Assembly: GCA_041749275.1 (NCBI GenBank)
Contig: JBGTBQ010000181.1
Span: 1 to 57,409 of the forward strand
Direction: 5' to 3'
DNA: 57,409 nt
DNA from: JBGTBQ01 sp041749275
GTDB taxonomy: Bacteria; Acidobacteriota; Blastocatellia; Pyrinomonadales; Pyrinomonadaceae
The position numbers and the translations under genes are program-made. Below the pieces are notes generated by a model. That model saw only the letters and a list, made by a program, of their open reading frames with translations, was not told the DNA's origin and did not search any database. Positions 1 to 9,189 of this stretch are shown here, in pieces. How positions within the stretch are numbered: position 1 is the stretch's first letter; each line of letters opens with the position of its first letter.

Positions 1-203
1 ACGGGGATTTTACTCGAAGCCACGACCGTGACCTTGAGCTGCGGAAAAACACGCTTGAGTGCGAGCGCGGATAGATAGCCCGCCGTGCCTCCGCCGATCA
101 CTCCTACGCTTTGCAGTTCGGTGATTCGCTTGCCGCGGGAGAAGCCGGGAGGAGCAAGCAGTTCGCGCATCCGATCTGGTTGATAGTCTTCGAGGTCTGG
201 CAT
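1..203 (-). CDS. Flavin-dependent tryptophan-halogenase-type protein, N-terminal part only
   Basis: Only the first 67 codons lie in the window; the gene runs off the left edge. The ATG at 203-201 follows a clear GGAGG Shine-Dalgarno (209-213) with a 5-nt gap, which fixes the start. After about 30 polar residues comes a beta-alpha-beta FAD-binding fold with GGGTAG at residues 37-42 (context VGVIGGGTAGYLSALALK), followed by a second strand LKVTVVAS, as at the N-terminus of tryptophan-halogenase family flavoproteins. Such enzymes use FADH2, chloride and oxygen to chlorinate aromatic rings, here plausibly the indole of the Trp residue of the peptide made by the neighbouring assembly line (inference). 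The WxWxIP motif and catalytic Lys would lie beyond the edge. Another FAD monooxygenase of the same fold is possible. It is separated from the synthetase operon by 202 bp that contain their own promoter-like boxes. Confidence 0.75.
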   Translation of the reverse strand, partial: MPDLEDYQPDRMRELLAPPGFSRGKRITELQSVGVIGGGTAGYLSALALKRVFPQLKVTVVASSKIP

Positions 204-208
204 GACAT

Positions 209-213
209 CCTCC
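209..213 (-). promoter_or_regulatory. Ribosome binding site of the halogenase gene
   Basis: GGAGG on the minus strand, 5 nt before the ATG at 203. It is the strongest Shine-Dalgarno seen in the window and decides the halogenase start. Confidence 0.75.
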
Positions 214-218
214 AGGCA

Positions 219-243
219 AGGGCCTGTGCAAAGCAATGGCCCT
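219..243 (-). promoter_or_regulatory. Small hairpin in the halogenase leader
   Basis: AGGGCC (219-224) and GGCCCT (238-243) can form a 6-bp stem with a 13-nt loop, ending 5 nt before the ribosome binding site. There is no U-run behind it, so it does not look like an intrinsic terminator. A role in translation control is only a guess. Confidence 0.3.
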
Positions 244-306
244 GATAAGGTTTCTATTGGTTGTTCCGTCGGAATGAGCTACGGCGTTGAAATGCAGGAC
301 GCAGCG

Positions 307-336
307 ATTATCCCACGGCTTCGGCGCAAGTATCAA
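307..336 (-). promoter_or_regulatory. Candidate sigma70-type promoter for the halogenase gene
   Basis: On the minus strand TTGATA (336-331, 5 of 6 matches to the -35 consensus) is followed after 18 nt by GATAAT (312-307, 5 of 6 to the -10 consensus). Initiation would be near position 300, giving a leader of about 95 nt before the ATG at 203. The boxes sit in the 202-bp gap after the synthetase operon, so the halogenase could be transcribed independently as well as by readthrough. Seen only as sequence matches. Confidence 0.45.
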
Positions 337-405
337 ATTCGTCAACGTGCTCGACGCCAACAGCGCAGACGGCAGTTTACGAATGCCGCCGACGGCGTGC
401 GTTTG

Positions 406-3400
406 TTAGAGAGCATCGGGATGCTCCCGGCTCGACAGGAGCGTGTTCAGGCATTCGGCAACGGCCTGACAATGCGGTTTGGTCATCATGGTCAAATGGT
501 CGCCGGGAACGGTCTCCACGCGGACACCGTTCTGCCCGTAGTCCTTCCACCCCCACGTCTCATCGTTTCTCATGGACTCGGGGATCCCGTCCACGAAGTC
601 TGCCAGCGGCTCCACCGCCCGCAGCAGGACAAGGTCAACAGGCGGGTAGGGTGACTTCGGACGATAGCGCATTTGAGCTTGTGTCTTGTAAACGCCTACG
701 AGGCCGCGGACTTCACTGCGATCCGCGTCCGCGGAAATGATCTGCGCGTCAATCAAAGCTTGCGCGAACGTATTGAGTTGCTCGGCCCAGTCCCGGCCTT
801 CCAACGATTCGAGACTGAGCGCCACGGTCTTGCCGTATAGGTGCCGCATCATATTCGCAACGGCGACGAGCCACTGCGTGTCGTTTCTGACGGCCAGCGC
901 GGACGTATCACGTTCCGCGGGCGCCGCGGTATCCAGTATCGCCAAGAGGGCGACTTCGCGGCCCTGCTTCTTCAACTGGTGAGTCATCTCTAACGCCACC
1001 CAACTGCCGAACGAATGACCTCCTAGGAAGTAAGGTCCCTCTTTCTGCAACTCCAACAAGGCGGCGACGTTCGCGGCGGCCAGTTCCTCGACACTGTCGA
1101 GCGGACTGGTTCGGCCATCGAGTCCCGCCGACTGAAAGCCATAGACGGGCCGGTCATATTTCCTCAATGCCTGCGCCATGTCGCGCAAGTAGACCACGCT
1201 GCCGCCTGTCCCCGGAACACAGAAGAAGGGTCGCCGGGAGCCATCGGGCTGGATCGGCACCAGCGGAGACCACGCGACCGGCGCGGCATCGTTCCGATCC
1301 AGCGCGGCGGCGAGCGCGCGGATCGTCGGCTCTTTGAGCAGCAGGTTGATAGACGCTCTCTTTCCCAGCGCGTCTTTAATCATTGACATCAAGCGGATGC
1401 CGGTCAGCGAATCACCACCCAGCTCGAAGAAGTCGTCGTCAATACTGATGGACGCAAAGCCGAACAGCTCCTTCCACAGGTCAACCAGCAAGCGCTCGGT
1501 CGCGCTGCCGGGAACCACAATGCGACCGGCCTCTCTGGGCCGCGCAGGTGAAGTCTTGACGCCCGTCTCGCTCGCCGTCCCCCAACCCTGCCGTCGAACC
1601 CACTGATTGTACCGGGAGCTTAAATCGCCGGTGGCGATCACAAGCTGACCGGGCGGGGTTCGCGAGAGGACTCTGCGAAGCGCCTCGCTGCTTTCGGACG
1701 GCGACATGGATAACTCCGTCGCGGAGGTCTTATCGAATGCCCAGGTGTCCCAGTTCGTAGAGACCCACGGGGTTCCGCCGCTTCTGTTTCGCACCGCGGC
1801 AAACGCGTCCATAAAACGATTGGCCGCGCTGTATGCCGTAAAGCCCAGCCCGCCCAACACGGCGGCGTTTGAAGAAATCAACAGGCAGAAGTCGAGCGGC
1901 ACATCTCGAACGACACGTTCCAGCACACGCACGCCCTCGACCTTGGGCCGGAACTGGGCCTGCGTAACCGCCTCGGTGAGGTCTTCGAGGGGGCAGGTAA
2001 ATGACGGATCATCCAGCGCGCCCGCCGCGTGTATCACGCCGTGCAGGACTCCGAATCGTTGTTGAATCTCAGCCAACGCAGTACGCATTTCCGATTCAAG
2101 CGAAACGTCGGCGCGCAGCGTCAGAATCTCGGCGCCGCGATTTCGTAATGCCGTTAGCCGACGCATCTTGATGCTCGTGGCATCGCTCTCGGTATGCGTT
2201 TCCAGCCACGACGGCCAGTCGGCTGCGTCGGGGAGCGGCGTCCGACCCAGCAGGCAAAGCCGGGCGCCGACCGTATCGAAAAGCAGTTCGGCGGCTTGCA
2301 GTCCCACCTTGCCAAGGCCGCCCGTGATCAGATAAACGCCTCCGTCGCGCAGCCCGCCGTCGGCGCCTTCATCAACCTTAAGCTCGATGCGTTCGAAGCG
2401 CGGCACAAAACGGAGTTGCCCGCGATAGGCGACGTGCGGTTCGACCGAGTCACCTTCGATTTCGGCGAGTAGCGTGTCGCCGGAAAACGGAGTCACATTT
2501 TCCAGTGTCGGCTTCGCCACGTCGATAGTCCTGATTGTCAGGTGCGGGTGCTCCTGCGGAACAACCAGACACGGCCCCAGCAACGTCGCCGTGTCGGGAC
2601 AGTGTTCGCCCTGACCGAAAACATCGTGCAGCCGATTGGAGACGACGGCGATAGTAATCGGGTTTTCGAGCGACCGTTTGACCAGAGCCTGCGCCATGCA
2701 AACAAGACTTTCGTACCCGCGTCGCCGCGTCTGCCGCGCATCGCCAGTGTCATGGTCGGGCCGCAGATTCCAAAGGTGCACGATCTTCTTGAAGCCGCCC
2801 GGCGCCGCTTCGGCGAACAGTCGCTCATAATCGGCGACGACATCCGACCGCAATAAGAACTGGCGGTCGTCGAAACGAGCGAACTCCGAACCCTCTTCGA
2901 CGCAAACCGCGCTCTGACCTTCGCTCTCCAGTCGTTCGACTAAGCTGAGACCCAGTTTGCACCCGTTCGTAAAGATCAACCAAGCCCCGCTTGAACGGTC
3001 GAGCCTTCCGTTTGGAATCCGACGAGGTGGCAGGGAAGGACTCCACGTCGGCAAATTGAACCATTGATCCAATGGAAGCTTTTTCGCAGTTCCGGTCACA
3101 CTCACGGGAGGATTTTTCAGCGGGTCTATCCAGTGCCTTTGGCGCTCGAATGGGTAGAGCGGCATCGCGATACGCTGTCGCTGCCGGTCGCCGAAATAGC
3201 CGCTCCAGTCAACGTCGGCACCCGCGCACCAGAGTTGACCGAGAGCGTCGGCGAGTTGGGCCACCTCGCCGTGGAGGGCGCCGTTCACCTCTCCGTCCGG
3301 ATCGCGTGGGCCGGAAATGGAACTCACTACGACGCGTGACTTGTCGGCCAGCGGCTGCCGCCTCGTGAGCTTCGAAAGCGTATCTCCCGGCCCGACCTCA

Positions 3401-6400
3401 AGGAACAGTCGCTGTGAATCGGAGAGCAGATGACAAATGCCGTCGGCGAAGTGAACCGTTTGCCGCAAGTGCTTCACCCAGTAGTCAGGGTCTGTAACGT
3501 CTTCGGCACTGGCCCAGGCGCCGGTCACGTTCGAAATAAACGGAATCAACGGCCAGCCGAACTCAACCTGGCGCAACAACTCGGAGAATGGCGCCGCCAC
3601 GCGTTCCATCATCTCCGAATGAAACGCGTGCGAAGTCTTAAGCGTGCGGCAGGCGATGCCGTCTTCACCGAGTTGCGCTGCAAATTCGTTGATGCCTGCC
3701 GCCGGCCCGGCAACCACGAATGAATTCGGCGCGTTGCTCGCGGCGATGGACAAGCCCGGCGGCAAGCGGTCTTCGAGTTGCGACTGCGTGGAGGCGACCG
3801 CCAGCATGGCGCCCTTCGGCTGTTGCCAGATCAGCCTTCCCCGCGCCGCAACCAGCTTCAGCGCAGTAGTCAGATCGAAGACGTTTGCCAGACAGGCGGC
3901 GACGTATTCGCCGATGCTGTGTCCAATCATCGCGCCGGGCCGGATTCCCCACGACATCCACAACTGTGCGAGCGCGTATTCGGTCGCGAACAGTGCCGGT
4001 TGCGTCAGCCACGTCTCGTTCAGGAGGAGTGCTGCCGACTCGTAGTCGGTTTCGGCGGGGTAGAGGGCTTCGCGCAAGTCGCTACCCAAATCAATCTTGA
4101 GCAAGTCGGCGCAGCGGTCGAGCGCCGCGCGATACACTGGCTCGTCGCGGTACAGTTCCCTCCCCATCCCCGCGTACTGTTCACCTTGTCCGGGAAACAT
4201 GAAAACAATCTCGGACGCGACCGACGGAGTTATTCCCAGGTGGAGGCGTTGCGGATCAACAAGTGCGGCGGCGGCATCGGCGGAGTCGCGGCAAAGAAAT
4301 GCCGCTCGATGCGGGAGTTGTGCGCGGCCTGTCGCCTGCGTGTAGGCGGCGTCGGCGAGCGAGATATCCGGAGTGGCGCGGAAGAACCCCGTGAGGTTTG
4401 CACGCATCTGCTCAAGGGCCTCTTCCGTGCGGGCGGAAAAGACGATCACTTGGGAGTCGTGCGAAGCCGGGGGCGGTTCTTCCGGAGGCGCCTCTTCAAC
4501 AATCAAATGTGCGTTGGTGCCGCCAAGCCCGAAAGAGCTAACCCCCGCGCGGCGCGGGCGCCCGGTAGACGCCCATGCGCGCAGCCGGTCGTTCACAAAG
4601 AACGGGGTGGTTTGAAAATCGATCTGCGGGTTGGGAGTGTCGAAGTGGATGCTGGGCGGAATCTCTTGGTGGCGCAGGGCCAGAATAGTCTTGATGAGAC
4701 CGGCAATACCCGCGGCGGTGTCGAGATGTCCGATGTTGGACTTCACTGAACCGAGCGCGCAGTGTGGCCCGCCGTTTCGTCTCCCGCCGAAGGCGCGAGT
4801 CAAGGCGGTCACCTCAGCCGGGTCGCCCATCGGCGTGCCGGTTCCGTGTGCCTCCACGTAGGTGATACTCGCGGGGTTGATGCCCGCGCGCGCCAGCGCC
4901 TCGACAATCACCTGTGATTGACCATCAACCCCGGGCGCGGTGAAGCCGACCTTCACCGCGCCGTCGTTGTTGATCGCCGAGCCTTTGATGACGGCATAGA
5001 CGGTATCGCCGTCGGCACGAGCCTGTTCGAGCCGCTTCAGGAGCACGACGCCCACGCCGCTGCCCCACGTCGTGCCGTTCGCGCGCGCATCGAATGCGCG
5101 GCAGTGCCCATCGGGCGAAACGATCATGCCTTCGGAATAGAGGTATCCCGATTTTTGAGGAATCTTGATCGCCACGCCGCCCGCCATTGCCATGTCCGAT
5201 TCACCGGCCAGCAGACTTTGGCAGGCCAAGTGTACCGCCACCAGCGAAGAAGAGCAGGCGGTCTGGACGTTGACACTTGGGCCTCGCAGGTTAAGCAGGT
5301 ACGAGGCTCGCGTCGCCAGATAATCACGGTCGTTGCCGAGCAGCACCTGATAGATGGAATGGGGACTCTGCGCGTACAGATGGGGCAGTAGGTTGAAAAT
5401 CAAGTAGCGGGCGTGGCTGCACGCCGCGAAGACGCCGACCGCCTGTTCCCCGACGCCCGCGCCATACCCCGCATGCTCCAACACGTGCCAAGCGCTTTCC
5501 AGAAAAATCCGATGCTGGGGGTCCATGACCTCCGCTTCGGCAGGAGCGATGCCGAAAAAACCGGCGTCGAAGTGCGTCACGTCAGAGAGGATTCCGTTGG
5601 CAGGAACGTAATTAGGGTCGGCGACCAATTCAGGCTCGACACCCGCGGCGATCAACTCCTCGGTAGTGAGAAAACTGATCGAGTCGCGTCCCTCACGTAG
5701 GTTTCGCCAGAAGGCTCCGAGGTCGTCGGCATCGGGGAATCGGCCAACGACTCCGATAATCGCGATGTCTCTTGGCTGATCGGACGTTGCCGTTCGCCGA
5801 CGACTCGGCGTGGCCGCAACCATCTCCCCGGGCGCAATCCTCGCGGCCAGCGTTCGCACCGTCGGGTATTGAAACAACTCGACCAAAGATAAGTTCGGCG
5901 CGACGGCGGAGCGGAGCCGCGCCTGCACGCGGGTCATCAACAAAGAGTGACCACCGAGGTCAAAAAAGTTGTCGTCAACGCCAACCCGGTCAATGTCCAG
6001 AGCTAGCTTCCAGACCGTGGCTATTTCCTTCTCGGTCTTAGTGCGCGGCGGCTGGTAGGCCGCGCGCAGATCGGGCCGGCTGCGATCCGGGGCGGGCAAC
6101 GCTTTGCGATCCACTTTGCCGTTCGGCGTCCGCGGCAACGAATCGAGAAATACGACGGACGTGGGAATCATGAACTCGGGCAGCCTGACCTTGAGAAAGG
6201 CGCGCAGTTCTTCCGTCGCGGGCGGCGACTTAGTCGTAAGCACGACGTAGGCTACCAACTGCTTTTCACCAAGCCCGTTCTCCCGCGCCGCGACGACGGC
6301 CTGACCGACCGCGTCGTGTCGCAACAAGGCCGATTCAATTTCGCCCAGCTCGATGCGAAAGCCGCGGACTTTGACCTGATTGTCCAGACGGCCCATGAAT

Positions 6401-9189
6401 TCGATATCGCCGTTCGGAAGCCTCCTGACCAAATCGCCGGTTCGATACAGCCTTGCGCCGGGCTGTTCCGCGAACGGGTCGGGGCAGTAGCGTTCGGCGG
6501 TCAGGCCCGGCAGATTCAAGTAGCCGCGCGCCAACCCTTCGCCGCCGATGTAAAGCTCGCCGGGAATCCCGACCGGCTGCGGCGAAAAATGTGAATCGAG
6601 CACGTAGAGTTGAGTGTTGTCGATGGGCCTGCCGATGGGATCGAGACCTTCTCGCGCTAGCTCATCCGGGCCGGGTACGCGGCGGGCCGCCGACCAGATA
6701 GTAGTTTCGGTCGGCCCGTATAAATTCCAGACTTCGAGGCCCAAGTCGCGGAGTCTCCATGCAAGTTCCCCGGGCAGCGCTTCCCCGCCCGAAGCGATGC
6801 GGATTGGTCGGGCCGGTCGCCAGCCAACGTCCAGCAACATGCGCCAAGTGGCGGGCGTCGCCTGCACGAAAGTTGCGCCCTCACTCTCAATCGCCTTTGC
6901 GAGCTTTTGAGGGTCCAGCGCCGTCGCCCGCTCCGCCACCATAACTTTGCCGCCGACGATCAAAGGGAGGAACAATTCGAGCGCCGCGATGTCAAACGAA
7001 ATGGTCGTGACCGCCAGTAGGATGTCGTGCTCGCCGAGTTCCGGCTCGCGCCGCATCGAGCAGAGAAAATTCGCGAGCGCTCGGTGCGAGACCTGAACGC
7101 CTTTCGGTCGTCCCGTCGAGCCTGACGTGTAAATGACGTAGGCCAAGTTGTCGGCAGCAGGCCCATCCGTCGGAGATTCCGCTGAGAACCGTTCAAGTTC
7201 GCTCTCGATACGATCCAAACAGACGACGTGCGCCGGGCTTGGGGGCAAATCCGCTGCCAGACTTTCTTGCGTGAGAACTATGGCGGGCCGGGCATCCTCA
7301 AGCATATCGGCGAGTCGGTTCTTGGGATACGAAGGCTCAAGCGGGACGTAGGCGCCCCCGGCTTTCATAACCCCCAACAGACCGATCATCAGGTCGAGCG
7401 ACCGATGGACGAACACCGCAACGAGCGATTCGTGCGTGACGCCTAATTCGCGCAAATATCCTGCCAACCGGTTCGCGCGACCGAGCAGGTCGGCGTAGCT
7501 CAGACTGTGGCCACCGGCCTTAACTGCCATTCGGTCAGGCGTGCGTTTCGCCTGCTCGTCGAATAGTTCGAGCAGGGTACGTCCGGGCGGCAAGGTCTGT
7601 CGTGTGTCGTTCCATTGATGGATGACTTGCTCTCGCTCGGCTGCACCCATCATTCGCAGTTGAGAGACCCGTGCGTCCGGCCTTGAGGTCAAATCGCGCA
7701 ATAGAACAACATAATGTGCCGCGAATCGCCCGACGGTCTCTGCGTCGAAGAGGTCGGAGTTGTAGCACAGCACCGCCGACAGTCCGCGACGCGATTGTTC
7801 GACCGAGAGGCCCAGATCGAATTTAGAGGAGACGGCCTCCTGCTGGATCGGCAGCAACGCCAGCTCGTCCATCCGGACTTCACCCGCCGCGTCGTCCTGC
7901 ATGTCAAATGACACTTGAAACAGCGGCGAGTGGCTGAGGTTTCGCGCGGGGTTGAGCGCTTCCACCACCTGCTCGAACGGCACGTCCTGACGTTCGTAAG
8001 ACTTCAGGCACATCTCGCGCACGCGTGCTGCCAATGCGCGCACCGTCGGGTCTCCGGAAAGATCGATTCGCAACGCAAGTGTGTTGACGAACAGTCCGAC
8101 CAGCGCTTCAGTCTCCGGGCGCCCACGGTTGGCGACCGCCGTCCCCACGACGACCTCGTCCTGCCCGCTGTACCGCGCAAGGACGAGCGAGAATGCCGTC
8201 AGCAACGCCATGAACCGGGTGATGTCCGAAGCATGGCAGAATTGCTGGAGCCGCCGGGTCAGCTCTGCTTCGATGGCAAACGAGTGACTGTGCCCGCGAT
8301 ATGTTTGGACTGCCGGACGAGGCCGGTCGAGCGGAAGGCTTATGAAATCCGGCGCGCCGCGAAGCTCTGTGCGCCAAGCGTCGAGGTGTCTCTCTAGCAC
8401 TTCAGCTGACAGCCGTCGCCGCTGCCAGTTGGCATAGTCGGTGTATTGAATCGGCAGTTCGACAAGCGACGGTTCCCTGCCCGCGCAAAACGCTTCGTAC
8501 AATTCCGCAAGTTCGCGTGTGAAGATGCCGAGCGACCAACCGTCCGAAACGATGTGATGCATCGTGACAAACAACAGGTGACTCGTTTCGCCGACGCGGT
8601 GCAAAGTGGCCCTGATGAGCACGTCGGTTTGCAGGTTGAAGCAGCGTTCGGCCTCCTCCAGCATCAACCGCCGTTCAAGCGTCCCCAAATCGGATTCGCG
8701 GGCATCGGATGTCGAATCGAAGTAGGCAAACGGACATTCCGCACGCTCACGAATGATAACCGCCGGTTCGCCGTCACCCTCCGCGAAGTTGCTTCGCAGC
8801 ACGCTGTGCCGGCGCACGATCTCGTTCAGTGCGCGCCGGAGGGCTTCCCCGTTCAGAGGGCCTTCCAGCCGCGCCGCCAGCGGCATGTTGTATGCCGGCG
8901 AGCGGCCCTCCAACCGGTCTAGGAACCAAAGACGCTGTTGCGAAAACGAAAGCCGGAGAGATTCACCGGGCGACACGAGGGTGATGGGGTCTTCATCCGC
9001 CGACCCCACCGCCCTTTCACCGGCGCGACGTAGGTACTCAAGAATATGTGCCTTTCGCTCCTTAAGCTCGACCGTCAATTCGGGCGTTAAAGTGCCTTTC
9101 GGCGCGCGGCACCGCAACTGTTCACCGTCGGCCCAGAGCATGACGCCCAAGCCGCGCAAATCCGACATGAGATTTTCGAGCGATCTCAC
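406..9189 (-). CDS. Gene F: terminal hybrid NRPS-PKS (docking-C-A-PCP-KS-AT-KR-ACP-TE)
   Basis: About 2927 aa, last protein of the line. Residues 1-55 form a TubC-type docking domain (RGLGVMLWADGEQLRCRAPKG). C at about 75-515 has HHIVSDGWS. A at 525-1025 has pocket residues D-I-L-Q-A-G-L-I-W, the glycine pattern. The PCP has LGGHS at about 1078. KS at 1140-1565 has TACSSSL, EAHGTGT and NIGHLDT. AT at 1655-1950 has GHSIGEY and HAFHS, hence malonyl-CoA. KR at 2040-2510 has TGGLGKVG, catalytic Ser and YSAAN, and the B-type LDD fingerprint. ACP has LGGDS at about 2590. TE at 2645-2910 has GGHSFG, LDTAAP and PGDHL (Ser-Asp-His triad). The module should load Gly, add malonate and reduce it, giving 4-amino-3-hydroxybutyrate (GABOB); the TE should then macrocyclise onto the beta-amine of the first residue (inferred from context). 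I chose GTG at 9189: it overlaps the previous stop as GTGA, has GAGGAAG upstream, and begins exactly at the docking domain. An upstream in-frame start at 9255 would add 22 unrelated residues. Confidence 0.93.
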   Translation of the reverse strand: MRSLENLMSDLRGLGVMLWADGEQLRCRAPKGTLTPELTVELKERKAHILEYLRRAGERAVGSADEDPITLVSPGESLRLSFSQQRLWFLDRLEGRSPAYNMPLAARLEGPLNGEALRRALNEIVRRHSVLRSNFAEGDGEPAVIIRERAECPFAYFDSTSDARESDLGTLERRLMLEEAERCFNLQTDVLIRATLHRVGETSHLLFVTMHHIVSDGWSLGIFTRELAELYEAFCAGREPSLVELPIQYTDYANWQRRRLSAEVLERHLDAWRTELRGAPDFISLPLDRPRPAVQTYRGHSHSFAIEAELTRRLQQFCHASDITRFMALLTAFSLVLARYSGQDEVVVGTAVANRGRPETEALVGLFVNTLALRIDLSGDPTVRALAARVREMCLKSYERQDVPFEQVVEALNPARNLSHSPLFQVSFDMQDDAAGEVRMDELALLPIQQEAVSSKFDLGLSVEQSRRGLSAVLCYNSDLFDAETVGRFAAHYVVLLRDLTSRPDARVSQLRMMGAAEREQVIHQWNDTRQTLPPGRTLLELFDEQAKRTPDRMAVKAGGHSLSYADLLGRANRLAGYLRELGVTHESLVAVFVHRSLDLMIGLLGVMKAGGAYVPLEPSYPKNRLADMLEDARPAIVLTQESLAADLPPSPAHVVCLDRIESELERFSAESPTDGPAADNLAYVIYTSGSTGRPKGVQVSHRALANFLCSMRREPELGEHDILLAVTTISFDIAALELFLPLIVGGKVMVAERATALDPQKLAKAIESEGATFVQATPATWRMLLDVGWRPARPIRIASGGEALPGELAWRLRDLGLEVWNLYGPTETTIWSAARRVPGPDELAREGLDPIGRPIDNTQLYVLDSHFSPQPVGIPGELYIGGEGLARGYLNLPGLTAERYCPDPFAEQPGARLYRTGDLVRRLPNGDIEFMGRLDNQVKVRGFRIELGEIESALLRHDAVGQAVVAARENGLGEKQLVAYVVLTTKSPPATEELRAFLKVRLPEFMIPTSVVFLDSLPRTPNGKVDRKALPAPDRSRPDLRAAYQPPRTKTEKEIATVWKLALDIDRVGVDDNFFDLGGHSLLMTRVQARLRSAVAPNLSLVELFQYPTVRTLAARIAPGEMVAATPSRRRTATSDQPRDIAIIGVVGRFPDADDLGAFWRNLREGRDSISFLTTEELIAAGVEPELVADPNYVPANGILSDVTHFDAGFFGIAPAEAEVMDPQHRIFLESAWHVLEHAGYGAGVGEQAVGVFAACSHARYLIFNLLPHLYAQSPHSIYQVLLGNDRDYLATRASYLLNLRGPSVNVQTACSSSLVAVHLACQSLLAGESDMAMAGGVAIKIPQKSGYLYSEGMIVSPDGHCRAFDARANGTTWGSGVGVVLLKRLEQARADGDTVYAVIKGSAINNDGAVKVGFTAPGVDGQSQVIVEALARAGINPASITYVEAHGTGTPMGDPAEVTALTRAFGGRRNGGPHCALGSVKSNIGHLDTAAGIAGLIKTILALRHQEIPPSIHFDTPNPQIDFQTTPFFVNDRLRAWASTGRPRRAGVSSFGLGGTNAHLIVEEAPPEEPPPASHDSQVIVFSARTEEALEQMRANLTGFFRATPDISLADAAYTQATGRAQLPHRAAFLCRDSADAAAALVDPQRLHLGITPSVASEIVFMFPGQGEQYAGMGRELYRDEPVYRAALDRCADLLKIDLGSDLREALYPAETDYESAALLLNETWLTQPALFATEYALAQLWMSWGIRPGAMIGHSIGEYVAACLANVFDLTTALKLVAARGRLIWQQPKGAMLAVASTQSQLEDRLPPGLSIAASNAPNSFVVAGPAAGINEFAAQLGEDGIACRTLKTSHAFHSEMMERVAAPFSELLRQVEFGWPLIPFISNVTGAWASAEDVTDPDYWVKHLRQTVHFADGICHLLSDSQRLFLEVGPGDTLSKLTRRQPLADKSRVVVSSISGPRDPDGEVNGALHGEVAQLADALGQLWCAGADVDWSGYFGDRQRQRIAMPLYPFERQRHWIDPLKNPPVSVTGTAKKLPLDQWFNLPTWSPSLPPRRIPNGRLDRSSGAWLIFTNGCKLGLSLVERLESEGQSAVCVEEGSEFARFDDRQFLLRSDVVADYERLFAEAAPGGFKKIVHLWNLRPDHDTGDARQTRRRGYESLVCMAQALVKRSLENPITIAVVSNRLHDVFGQGEHCPDTATLLGPCLVVPQEHPHLTIRTIDVAKPTLENVTPFSGDTLLAEIEGDSVEPHVAYRGQLRFVPRFERIELKVDEGADGGLRDGGVYLITGGLGKVGLQAAELLFDTVGARLCLLGRTPLPDAADWPSWLETHTESDATSIKMRRLTALRNRGAEILTLRADVSLESEMRTALAEIQQRFGVLHGVIHAAGALDDPSFTCPLEDLTEAVTQAQFRPKVEGVRVLERVVRDVPLDFCLLISSNAAVLGGLGFTAYSAANRFMDAFAAVRNRSGGTPWVSTNWDTWAFDKTSATELSMSPSESSEALRRVLSRTPPGQLVIATGDLSSRYNQWVRRQGWGTASETGVKTSPARPREAGRIVVPGSATERLLVDLWKELFGFASISIDDDFFELGGDSLTGIRLMSMIKDALGKRASINLLLKEPTIRALAAALDRNDAAPVAWSPLVPIQPDGSRRPFFCVPGTGGSVVYLRDMAQALRKYDRPVYGFQSAGLDGRTSPLDSVEELAAANVAALLELQKEGPYFLGGHSFGSWVALEMTHQLKKQGREVALLAILDTAAPAERDTSALAVRNDTQWLVAVANMMRHLYGKTVALSLESLEGRDWAEQLNTFAQALIDAQIISADADRSEVRGLVGVYKTQAQMRYRPKSPYPPVDLVLLRAVEPLADFVDGIPESMRNDETWGWKDYGQNGVRVETVPGDHLTMMTKPHCQAVAECLNTLLSSREHPDAL

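Noticed and set aside
10..360. 116-codon minus-strand frame at the left edge
   Set aside because: It overlaps the halogenase start in another frame. The halogenase frame has the FAD motif and a good ribosome binding site; this one has neither.
202..654. 150-codon plus-strand frame spanning the gap between halogenase and gene F
   Set aside because: Most of it is antisense to the TE, and the gap part has no ribosome binding site or protein-like composition.
3778..4749. 323-codon plus-strand open frame
   Set aside because: Antisense to the AT and KS of gene F; low-complexity Arg/Gly-rich translation with no recognisable domain.
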